Part shown: piece after piece, positions 8,622-17,360 of the stretch
Layout: the number at the start of each line of letters is the position of its first letter
Numbering within the stretch: position 1 is the first letter of the stretch
NCBI GenBank assembly: GCA_902533295.1
Contig: CACALG010000005.1
Span: 1-36,226, forward strand
Direction of reading: 5' to 3'
DNA from: an uncultured marine group III euryarchaeote
GTDB lineage: Archaea > Thermoplasmatota > Poseidoniia > MGIII > CG-Epi1
Length of the DNA stretch: 36,226 nt
The notes under the pieces: generated by a model
What the model saw: the letters and a program-made list of their open reading frames with translations, nothing else
Database searches by the model: none
What the model was told of the DNA's origin: nothing
Translations under genes and position numbers: made by a program

Positions 8622-11183
8622 TTGTCAAGTCCAGTGATGCGTCAGTACTACGCCATAAAACGTGAAAATCCAGATTCTATTCTCCTCTTTCGGATGGGGG
8701 ATTTTTACGAAACATTCGGTGATGATGCTGTAACTGTGGCAAAAGATCTGGATATTACATTAACAGCTAGAGATAAGAATTCTGACAATCCCATTCCTTT
8801 AGCTGGCGTACCATATCATGCACTAGATAGCTATCTTGGTAAATTAATCAAAAAAGGGCATCGAGTTGCAATTTGTGAGCAACTTGAAGATGCGAAAAGC
8901 TCCAAGGGAATCGTAAGAAGAGGAGTAACTCGAGTAGTAAGTCCTGGAACTGTAGTTGAAGGAACTATGCTAAGTAACTCCAATAATTTCTTAGCATCTA
9001 TAAATGAAACTGATGATGGACTGGGCTTAGCAATCATGGATATTTCAACTGGTGAATTTTCTACAGCCCAGTTCAGAGATAGAGAATCATTAGAATCTGA
9101 AATGATGAGATATGCTCCTTCAGAAGTAATCGTTCCTGAAGGAAATGAAAGTGTAGAAAATTGGATGAAGGCTATAGGTGTCAATATCACTCCCTGTAAG
9201 GCAGACTCGTGGATGTATCCTGTTTCCAAGAAAACTTTAGAAGAAAGATTTGGAAATGTTGAAGAATTGAAAACATACCCTATGGCTGTAACGGCTGCAG
9301 GTGCAATTCTCTCCTACGCAACTGATACTCAATTTAGTGATTTACCACACTTAAGACCGCCATCACTAATGGTTAAAGCCAAAACAATGACCTTAGATGC
9401 TGTAACTCTAAGAAATCTAGAGATTGTACGCACGATAAGCGATTCATCCAAAGATACTTTATTTGCAGTTCTAAACAAGAGCTCAACTGCAGGAGGTTCA
9501 CGAAGATTAAAGGACTGGTTACTTCGGCCATTGCATGATTTAGAAAGAATAAATGAAAGACATGATGCAGTAGAAGAATTATTCAAAAATACATTAAGTC
9601 GCAGAGAGATTAGAGATATTTTGAAAGGTTTCCAAGATGTTGAAAGATTACTGTCTAGACTGGGGCACGGTTCTATTTCTCCAAGAGATTTAGACAGTCT
9701 CAAAACGAGTCTAAGTACAGTAAAAGATCTAAAACAATTTCTAAGTGAAGAACCACTAAAATCAAAATTAATGAAGAAACTTGTAAAATCTATTGATGTG
9801 CACAAACAAGTTTCCAAAAAATTACAAGAGGCTATCGTAGAGGATCCGCCTCTTGTTCTTAGAGATGGTGGAATATTCAAGAAAGGATACTCAAAAGAAT
9901 TAGATGATTTAAGATCAAAAGCCACTAGTGGAAGAGAATGGGTTGCTTCATTAGAAGCTGAAGAAAAAGAAAAAACTGGTATTCCAAAGCTAAAAATTGG
10001 ATACAATCGTGTTTTTGGATATTATATTGAAGTTCCAAAAACATATGCAAAGAAGGTCCCAGAAAGTTATCATCGAAAACAAACTGTTGCAGCTGGTGAC
10101 CGATACATTACACCTGAATTAAAAGAGAAAGAGACTACTATTCTAAGAGCAGATGAGCGATCTCAAGCTCTTGAAGTTGAATTGTTCAAAGAATTGAGAG
10201 AATGGATTTTAGAATTCTTAGGATCTTTACAAGCAACTACTATGGCAATTTCCAGAATAGATGCAATTAGTTCACTCGCTGAAGTTAGTCAGACAAACAA
10301 TTATGTTAGACCTGAAATGTCCAATGATGGAACATTATCCATTTCTGACGGAAGACATCCTGTAATAGAAGTCCTTAGAGAAGGGCAATATATTCCTAAT
10401 AATTTACAGTTGGACAATAAACAAAGACAATTGATGATTCTAACTGGACCTAATATGGGTGGTAAATCTACCTACATGCGTCAGACTGCACTAATTTGTG
10501 TGATGGCTCAGGCGGGTTGTTTCGTTCCTGCTTCATCAGCAAGACTAGGAATGGTCGATCGTGTATTCACTCGCGTAGGTGCACACGATGACCTAGTACA
10601 TGGCCACTCAACCTTCATGGTGGAAATGCTAGAACTAGCAAACATTTTGAGAAATGCAACACCTAATAGTCTTGTACTACTAGATGAAATTGGAAGGGGA
10701 ACTTCGACTTTTGATGGTTTGGCATTAGCATGGGCAGTTTCAGAAGAATTGCATGCTGGTAAAGGTGTGAAAACGTTGTTTGCAACACATTACCACCAAT
10801 TGACTGATGTTGCAAAGATATTGGACCGATCAGTTAATTGTCATATGCAAGCTAAAGAAGATGGCCATGAATTAACACTACTACACCGAATTGCTGAAGG
10901 TCCAACAGACGCCTCATTTGGTATTCATGTAGCTAAAATGGCTGGTGTCCCTGAGGAAGTATTGGTAAGGGCCCGTAAAGTTTTGAACAATTTAGAAGAA
11001 GGTTCAACAATTGAAGTATCTAAAACTGGACCGGTTCAATCTGTTTTCAGCACTGATTTCGGTGCTAGAAGTCAAACTAAAGAGAATCCAATTGTAGATG
11101 AAATTAGAAAAATGGATTTGATGAATTTAACTCCTTTACAGGCACTAGAAAAATTACACGATATCCAACAGAAATTGCTCTAA
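8622..11183 (+). CDS. mutS: DNA mismatch repair protein MutS
   Basis: N-terminal LLFRMGDFYETFGDDA mismatch-recognition motif, Walker A TGPNMGGKSTYMRQ, LLDEIGRGTSTFDGLALAWA and ATHYHQL. TTG at 8622, or ATG at 8637. Confidence 0.97.
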   Translation: MSSPVMRQYYAIKRENPDSILLFRMGDFYETFGDDAVTVAKDLDITLTARDKNSDNPIPLAGVPYHALDSYLGKLIKKGHRVAICEQLEDAKSSKGIVRRGVTRVVSPGTVVEGTMLSNSNNFLASINETDDGLGLAIMDISTGEFSTAQFRDRESLESEMMRYAPSEVIVPEGNESVENWMKAIGVNITPCKADSWMYPVSKKTLEERFGNVEELKTYPMAVTAAGAILSYATDTQFSDLPHLRPPSLMVKAKTMTLDAVTLRNLEIVRTISDSSKDTLFAVLNKSSTAGGSRRLKDWLLRPLHDLERINERHDAVEELFKNTLSRREIRDILKGFQDVERLLSRLGHGSISPRDLDSLKTSLSTVKDLKQFLSEEPLKSKLMKKLVKSIDVHKQVSKKLQEAIVEDPPLVLRDGGIFKKGYSKELDDLRSKATSGREWVASLEAEEKEKTGIPKLKIGYNRVFGYYIEVPKTYAKKVPESYHRKQTVAAGDRYITPELKEKETTILRADERSQALEVELFKELREWILEFLGSLQATTMAISRIDAISSLAEVSQTNNYVRPEMSNDGTLSISDGRHPVIEVLREGQYIPNNLQLDNKQRQLMILTGPNMGGKSTYMRQTALICVMAQAGCFVPASSARLGMVDRVFTRVGAHDDLVHGHSTFMVEMLELANILRNATPNSLVLLDEIGRGTSTFDGLALAWAVSEELHAGKGVKTLFATHYHQLTDVAKILDRSVNCHMQAKEDGHELTLLHRIAEGPTDASFGIHVAKMAGVPEEVLVRARKVLNNLEEGSTIEVSKTGPVQSVFSTDFGARSQTKENPIVDEIRKMDLMNLTPLQALEKLHDIQQKLL

Positions 11184-11863
11184 CCTATACTAACGCTAAT
11201 CTTTTTTGAATTTGAATTGCCTTCAGGATCTTCTGCATATATCGTAAATGAATAGGAATCACTTTTGAGACCATTTTCAAAGTAATGATGATAGAAACTA
11301 CTGTCTGTTATATTGTATACATTATTATCTTCCATTTTAATCATAGGCTGAGAATTGAGACCTGCTGCTCCAGACGTAATAGTAACTGTTTCAACTTCCC
11401 AATTGTCTTTGACAGAAATTGCTAGAACAAAAGGTGTGTTTGCATCTATTTCTAGAGTTTCATTCCAAGAACCATCCATTTCGACATACAGTTCTACTTG
11501 CTGAAACTTAGGTTTAGCGATATCATTGAAAGGAGGATTTGATAGCAAAATCATAAATCCTAACCAAGCCATAAAAGACATGAACATTGGTCCAATCCAA
11601 TTCTTTCTCTCAAATTCGCTAGTATCAAAGAGTTGTGGAAGAACTTTGATTAGGCCAAAAGGAGCTACAAAACCAATAATTGTTGCCCAACTGCCAATAC
11701 CGGCCATTCTTACTAAAGAATAACAAATTACTGCAACGGCAAAAGCATAGAATACTGCAAAGAGAGTTACTTTAGAATCTCTAATCTCTTTAGTTCGATA
11801 TTCTTCTTTATTAAATTCAGGAAACTTGAAGGTTTCTTCACGCTTACCTTTTTTCTTGGCCAT
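11180..11863 (-). CDS. Conserved membrane protein, unknown function, with a C-terminal Ig-like/extracellular segment
   Basis: Several hydrophobic helices, then ETLEIDANTPFVLAISVKDNWEVETVTI...YAEDPEGNSNSKKISVSIG. Confidence 0.75.
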   Translation of the reverse strand: MAKKKGKREETFKFPEFNKEEYRTKEIRDSKVTLFAVFYAFAVAVICYSLVRMAGIGSWATIIGFVAPFGLIKVLPQLFDTSEFERKNWIGPMFMSFMAWLGFMILLSNPPFNDIAKPKFQQVELYVEMDGSWNETLEIDANTPFVLAISVKDNWEVETVTITSGAAGLNSQPMIKMEDNNVYNITDSSFYHHYFENGLKSDSYSFTIYAEDPEGNSNSKKISVSIG

Positions 11864-11923
11864 TTTGCTCTATAATGGAGGTTAAATAAAGCCCCGCGTG
11901 GACTCTAATACAGTTAGGAACAC

Positions 11924-13996
11924 ATGGCAACAAAGGAGAAAGGGGCCGAAGCAGAGATTGCTGAGGAGGAAAAAGAAATATTACCTGAATTAACGGGTAT
12001 GCCTATTGAAGTGCATTTTCGTAGACATTTTCGGTTCATATTGTTTATACTTTTTTGTCTATACTTAGGTTGGTACACTTTTGCTTTGATGCTCATTGCT
12101 TGGGTTACAGGAGTTCGATGGGCAGAGAATCAAGGCCATTTACAAAAATACGATATGGATCTAGTATGGGGTCGCTCTTTCCTTATGTGGAGAACCGATT
12201 GGGGCAAAGGCTTCATAGAAAAAATATCACAAAACAAACCATTTTGGAGAAGAGTAGGAGATGTTTGGGTTGTAACTGTTTTTGTGATAATGATCCTAAT
12301 GTTTTCATTACTGCTTTGGCAAGCTACTTTAGCTTGGCAAATACCTAAAACTTCTGCAGTTTCTCCAAAGATGATGATTGGGTTGCCTGGTGTGAACCCT
12401 GTAATTCCTCTCTGGTATGGTATTTTAGCTCTAGTAATCGCAATGGTCGTTCACGAATTTAGTCACGGAATTTTAAGTCGTGTAGCAGATGTTAAAGTCA
12501 AAGCCTTAGGATTGTTACTTTTCATTTTCCCTGTTGGAGCTTTTGTTGAACCTGATGAAGAAGAAATGAAATCCATGAAAAAATGGGAAAGAATGAGACT
12601 CTATGCAGCAGGTCCTGGAAGCAATATGGTAATTGCTGTGATTTTCTCATTCCTATTTTCATCTGTAATGGTTGCTTCTCTAGAGCCTGCGGAAGATGGG
12701 TTGCTATTGTACTCTGTAAGTGCTGATTATGGAGGTGCAGAAGCGGGACTTGAACCTTGGATGCTTCTTACATCTATAGATGATGAAGAAATCAGAAATA
12801 TTGATGATTGGCAGAATATTATGAATAATACATATGCAGGTCAAAGCGTTAATGTTTCAGTTCTAAATGCAGGGGAACCTGAAACTTACTCCGTTACTTT
12901 GTCTGATAAAGGGAGTTATTATCTGAAATATTATCCTGATGCGTACGAACCTTGGATGTCTGGAAAGGGATTCATGGGTGTTGCTGCTGAAAATCCAAAA
13001 TTTGTAACTAATAACCTTGCAAATCCAACCGAAAATATTCTACTTTACATTTCTTTACCTTTTGCTAAGCTACAACCATTCCCGGATCATTTTACTTCAA
13101 TTTTCGAACCTAGCGGAATGGTGGGTGCAATACCTGACAATTTATTCTGGATTTTAGCTAATTGTTTCTATTGGATTTTCTGGCTTAATTTGATGGTTGG
13201 ATTGACAAATGCTCTTCCCTCAGTACCACTTGATGGAGGATTTATTTTTGCTGATGGCGTTACAGGAATTCTCGACAAAATCAAAACTGGTTTGACGGAA
13301 CAAAGAAAAGAAGAAATTGTCGATAATTTAGTTGCTGTTCTGGCTTTTACCGTCGTATTTTTAGTCGTCTGGCAACTAGTAGGGCCAAGAATCGTTGGTG
13401 TTGATCCTGTAATACTAGATGCAAACATAAATGCAAGTGAAACTAGTGGCTGGAATGGTGATGTTTTTAATTTTGATGCATCCATGTCTAATGGTGATTT
13501 CGTAACTTACGAATGGGATTTTGGTGACGGAACCACAATAACTGGGGAAAGTGTGGAGCATTCTTGGACAGAGGGTGGATTGTACTTTGTTGTATTGACA
13601 GCAAAAGATGCAGAAGATAGGCAAAGTGTTGCATTTGAACAAGTAAGTGTCAATCATTTTGCTGAAGGTGATGGAAGTGTAGGTGGAGGTTCTGATGATA
13701 ATGTAATTGCTACTGTTAATCCATACATAGAAAATGTAAGTATTTACATTAGTATAACGGGAGATAGTGGACTACCATTTGTGGAATCAGACGTCACTGT
13801 CACAATCAATAATCCCTCTGGAACTGTTTTTGAACAAGACTTACTTCTTAGTAATGGAGAAACACAAGAGCTCACTTTCGAAACAAGTGAGGGTGAAATG
13901 GTTGGCGATTGGGAAATTAGTCTAGAATCTAATGATCCTGCTTCTGATTTCACTTATGATTATGATTGGTTCAATTATTACCAAGATAGTTCCTAA
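11924..13996 (+). CDS. Site-2 protease (M50) family membrane metalloprotease with PDZ-like region and C-terminal PKD-like domain
   Basis: HExxH in VVHEFSHGILSR, second motif NALPSVPLDGG, and PKD-type NFDASMSNGDFVTYEWDFGDGTTITGESVEHSWTEGGLYFVVLTAKDAE. Confidence 0.93.
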   Translation: MATKEKGAEAEIAEEEKEILPELTGMPIEVHFRRHFRFILFILFCLYLGWYTFALMLIAWVTGVRWAENQGHLQKYDMDLVWGRSFLMWRTDWGKGFIEKISQNKPFWRRVGDVWVVTVFVIMILMFSLLLWQATLAWQIPKTSAVSPKMMIGLPGVNPVIPLWYGILALVIAMVVHEFSHGILSRVADVKVKALGLLLFIFPVGAFVEPDEEEMKSMKKWERMRLYAAGPGSNMVIAVIFSFLFSSVMVASLEPAEDGLLLYSVSADYGGAEAGLEPWMLLTSIDDEEIRNIDDWQNIMNNTYAGQSVNVSVLNAGEPETYSVTLSDKGSYYLKYYPDAYEPWMSGKGFMGVAAENPKFVTNNLANPTENILLYISLPFAKLQPFPDHFTSIFEPSGMVGAIPDNLFWILANCFYWIFWLNLMVGLTNALPSVPLDGGFIFADGVTGILDKIKTGLTEQRKEEIVDNLVAVLAFTVVFLVVWQLVGPRIVGVDPVILDANINASETSGWNGDVFNFDASMSNGDFVTYEWDFGDGTTITGESVEHSWTEGGLYFVVLTAKDAEDRQSVAFEQVSVNHFAEGDGSVGGGSDDNVIATVNPYIENVSIYISITGDSGLPFVESDVTVTINNPSGTVFEQDLLLSNGETQELTFETSEGEMVGDWEISLESNDPASDFTYDYDWFNYYQDSS

Positions 13997-14040
13997 ACGA
14001 GTCTTTAATAATGCATACCATTTTGCATCAGCGGACGTAA

Positions 14041-14058
14041 TAGGAAGCATCATTCCTA
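14041..14058. promoter_or_regulatory. Perfect inverted repeat TAGGAA-gcatca-TTCCTA upstream of the homogentisate operon; candidate operator or 5'-leader hairpin
   Basis: Read directly; ends 4 nt before the GTG start at 14063 and lies downstream of a candidate AT-rich TATA element (tttaataa, ~14003-14010). Confidence 0.4.
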
Positions 14059-14062
14059 GAGT

Positions 14063-15163
14063 GTGAAACAATTAATGAGTAAAGACCCTGTTCCACTAAA
14101 AGCAGTACACCACATTGAATTCTGGGTGGGTAATGCGAAGCAGGCTGCATATTTTTACAGAAAGGCATTTGGATTTGACCAAGTTGCATATTCTGGTTTA
14201 GAAACAGGAAACCGAGATCGTGCTAGCTATGTACTGGAACAAGGAAGAATTAGAATGGTTTTTTCAACTCCTTTAAACAGTAACAATGGAATTTCTGAAC
14301 ACATCAAAGCTCATGGTGATGGTGTAAAAGATATTGCATTTCACGTAGATGATGCAAAAGCATGTTATGAAGCATGCGTTGCACGTGGTGCTAAAAGTGC
14401 AAGGGAACCTGAAGTAGTTAGCGATGAAAACGGTAGCGTAACTAAGGCTGCAATTTTCACTTATGGAGAAACAATACACTCATTTATTTCTCATGATAGT
14501 TACGAAGGGCCTTTTCTACCTGGATTTATAGAAAGAAAAGTTGAAGGTGATAGTGTCGGATTAAGATTTATTGACCATGTTGTAGGAAATGTGGAACTAG
14601 GTAAGATGGAACATTGGGTTAATTTCTATGCAGATATAATGGGTTTTTCACAAATACAAGCATTTAGTGATGATGATATTTCAACCGAATATTCTGCCCT
14701 TATGTCCAAAGTTATGGAAAGTGATAATGGAAGAATTAAATTTCCAATTAATGAACCTGCTGAAGGAAGAAAAAAATCACAAATTGATGAATATTTAGAA
14801 TTCTATCAAGGCCCAGGTGTACAACACATTGCTCTTCTTACAGACGATATAATCAAGGCAATAAATCGATTGAAAGAAAATGGTGTGGAATTTCTAGAAG
14901 TTCCAGATACCTATTATGATGATTTAACAGAGAGAGTTGGAGCTATAGACGAAGATATTGAAGTCCTAAAAAAGCTAAAAATTCTAGTTGATCGAGATGA
15001 TGAAGGATATTTATTACAGTTATTTACAAAGCCTGTAGAAGACAGACCCACTGTTTTCTATGAGGTCATACAGAGAAAAGGTTCAAGAGGATTTGGAATT
15101 GGGAATTTCAAAGCATTGTTTGAAGCTATAGAAAGACATCAAGCTGAAAGAGGAAATTTATAA
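14063..15163 (+). CDS. hpd: 4-hydroxyphenylpyruvate dioxygenase
   Basis: [53 protein letters not shown]; second half [14 protein letters not shown] and C-terminal [36 protein letters not shown] are characteristic of HPPD. Confidence 0.97.
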   Translation: MKQLMSKDPVPLKAVHHIEFWVGNAKQAAYFYRKAFGFDQVAYSGLETGNRDRASYVLEQGRIRMVFSTPLNSNNGISEHIKAHGDGVKDIAFHVDDAKACYEACVARGAKSAREPEVVSDENGSVTKAAIFTYGETIHSFISHDSYEGPFLPGFIERKVEGDSVGLRFIDHVVGNVELGKMEHWVNFYADIMGFSQIQAFSDDDISTEYSALMSKVMESDNGRIKFPINEPAEGRKKSQIDEYLEFYQGPGVQHIALLTDDIIKAINRLKENGVEFLEVPDTYYDDLTERVGAIDEDIEVLKKLKILVDRDDEGYLLQLFTKPVEDRPTVFYEVIQRKGSRGFGIGNFKALFEAIERHQAERGNL

Positions 15164-16347
15164 TGCACAGATATCACAAACTAGGAAAAGTAGCTAAAAA
15201 AAGACATACTGTCTTTAGAGATGATAATGGAAAAATATACCATGAAGAATTGAAAGGAAACAAAGGTTTCGTAGGACCTTCTTCCCTTCTTTATCATATC
15301 TATCCACCAACTGAAGTCCTATCAACAAAATCTATTGGAAGTTTTGACATAGAAGAAGATGATGATAAATCTCTGAGAATGAGACATTTCTACTCTAATA
15401 GGGCAAAAAAAGGAGGAAGTGCAATAATGGATCGTACTCCTTTCCTTTTCAATGATGATGTTGTCATGATGATGGCTTATCCTGATAAGAATGATGATTA
15501 TTACTATAGAAATGCTCAGGGAGATGAAATTGTTTACGTTAGCCAAGGAAGTGGTGTTCTAGAGAGTGCTTTTGGAAATCTAAAATATTCGCAAGGTGAT
15601 TATCTTGTAATTCCAAGAGGAATTTTACATAAATATGTTATGAATGATGAAGAACATACACTTCTAATCGTTGAATCACCAAGTGAAGTAAGAACTCCAA
15701 GAAGATACAGAAATGAATATGGACAAATAATTGAAAGAAGCCCATACTCAGAAAGAGATTTTAGAGCTCCTGATGAACTAGTAACATATGATGAAAAAGG
15801 AGAATTCAAAGTTGTTGTTAAGCAAAGAAATCTGTTTACAGAAGTAACACTAGGCCACCACCCTTGTGATGTGGTTGGTTGGGATGGATTCTACTATCCT
15901 TATGCATTCAGTATTCATGATTTTGAACCAATCGTTGGTAGGATACATGAACCACCGCCCGTTCATCAAACATTTGCTGGAGATAGATTTGTTGTATGTT
16001 CATTCTGTCCAAGGCCATTTGATTTTGATGAAAATGCAATACCTGCACCATACAACCATTCAAATGTTATGTCTGACGAAGTGATTTATTATGATTCAAA
16101 AGAATTTATGTCTCGTAAAGGTGTTGAGTTTGGTTCAATGACGTTACATCCTGATGGATTAACACATGGCCCTCACCCTGGGAAATATGAAGGTTCCATA
16201 GGTGCAAAATGGACTGATGAATTGGCCGTCATGGTAGATACTCATTATCCTCTGAAAGTTGCCAAACCTGCACTAGGTGTTGAAGATCCGGATTACGCTA
16301 AATCCTGGTTAGACGGTGAAGGTTACAAAGAAGCACTAGGCGAATAA
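15163..16347 (+). CDS. hmgA: Homogentisate 1,2-dioxygenase
   Basis: HRYHKLGKVAKKRHTVFR...DEIVYVSQGSGVLESAFGNLKYSQGDYLVIPRGILHK...WDGFYYPYAFSIHDFEPIVGRIHEPPPVHQTF...SMTLHPDGLTHGPHPG. Overlaps the hpd stop in a TAATG. Confidence 0.96.
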   Translation: MHRYHKLGKVAKKRHTVFRDDNGKIYHEELKGNKGFVGPSSLLYHIYPPTEVLSTKSIGSFDIEEDDDKSLRMRHFYSNRAKKGGSAIMDRTPFLFNDDVVMMMAYPDKNDDYYYRNAQGDEIVYVSQGSGVLESAFGNLKYSQGDYLVIPRGILHKYVMNDEEHTLLIVESPSEVRTPRRYRNEYGQIIERSPYSERDFRAPDELVTYDEKGEFKVVVKQRNLFTEVTLGHHPCDVVGWDGFYYPYAFSIHDFEPIVGRIHEPPPVHQTFAGDRFVVCSFCPRPFDFDENAIPAPYNHSNVMSDEVIYYDSKEFMSRKGVEFGSMTLHPDGLTHGPHPGKYEGSIGAKWTDELAVMVDTHYPLKVAKPALGVEDPDYAKSWLDGEGYKEALGE

Positions 16348-16349
16348 AG

Positions 16350-17360
16350 TTGATGAAAGAAAGTCTTCGAACTTTCATGGATGGTCTGATTGATTACGCA
16401 GGTCTATTTCCTCCAGCTGATTTACCCTTGAATGAAGCCATAAACGAATATGTTACACAGGTAAAAAGTGATAATTCTCAAATGTTGAGTCGTTTCATAA
16501 TACATACTTCAAAATTGAATGAATTAGATGAATTTTTGCCTCTTTTCAAAGATATTGGGGCCCTGAAATTATCTGTTCTTGGTGGCGGCGGAAATAGTGA
16601 CGACGAGTATTTAAAGAAAATTGACCAAAATATTGCTGATATCCATGGTTATAGAGAAAAACATGGTGAAAAAATCGAAATTGACGTTATCGAATGTAAA
16701 ATGGCATCAAATTCGCCCTCAAAAAACACTATGGAGAAGGCCACCGATTCACTTAATAAAAATGGATTGACACATTATCACGAATTTGCTGAATTGCCAC
16801 CTGTTGGAATGAATTATTCAACCGAAATAGATGACAGTTCTTGGGATAAAGAAATTTTACCAACTGTAGAATTACTTTCCAAACTCGATAATGCAGGAAT
16901 AAAACTAAGATGTGGTGGAATAATCAAAGAAGCATTTCCCTCTGTAGAACAAGTAGCTGCTATGATACAAACTTGTGTTATTGTCGGTATTCCAATGAAA
17001 TTTACTGCTGGTTTACATCATCCAATACGCCATTTTGCAGACGAATATGATGAATATATGCATGGATTCATCAATACTTTTGGTGCTGGAGTCTTTGCAA
17101 CTACTTTCCCTAAGCCAAAAAATTCTCAAGAAAAGTATAAAATGTTTATTTTGTTATCCCATATGATTGATGATCAAAATGCCGAAAATTTTAGCTTTGC
17201 TAATGATTCTATGACTTGGAAAGTGGGAGATGACCGAGACACGCAATTCGAAATTGATGCGGAAACAATTGAAAACGCCCGCAGAAATGGTATGATTTCA
17301 TACGGCAGTTGCTCTTTTCAAGAGCCTATAGATGACTTAACACAATTAGGATGGATGTAA
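16350..17360 (+). CDS. Conserved protein of unknown function embedded in the homogentisate operon (possible enzyme)
   Basis: ORF in a tight operon between hmgA and fah; DYAGLFPPADLPLNEAI, IKLRCGGIIKEAFPSVEQVAAMI, IPMKFTAGLHHPIRH and SYGSCSFQEPIDDL look like conserved motif blocks. Confidence 0.85.
   Translation: MMKESLRTFMDGLIDYAGLFPPADLPLNEAINEYVTQVKSDNSQMLSRFIIHTSKLNELDEFLPLFKDIGALKLSVLGGGGNSDDEYLKKIDQNIADIHGYREKHGEKIEIDVIECKMASNSPSKNTMEKATDSLNKNGLTHYHEFAELPPVGMNYSTEIDDSSWDKEILPTVELLSKLDNAGIKLRCGGIIKEAFPSVEQVAAMIQTCVIVGIPMKFTAGLHHPIRHFADEYDEYMHGFINTFGAGVFATTFPKPKNSQEKYKMFILLSHMIDDQNAENFSFANDSMTWKVGDDRDTQFEIDAETIENARRNGMISYGSCSFQEPIDDLTQLGWM

Noticed and set aside
9329-10006. 225-aa minus-strand ORF within mutS
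   Set aside because: Antisense shadow of mutS; Ser/Leu/Phe-rich composition with no recognisable family.
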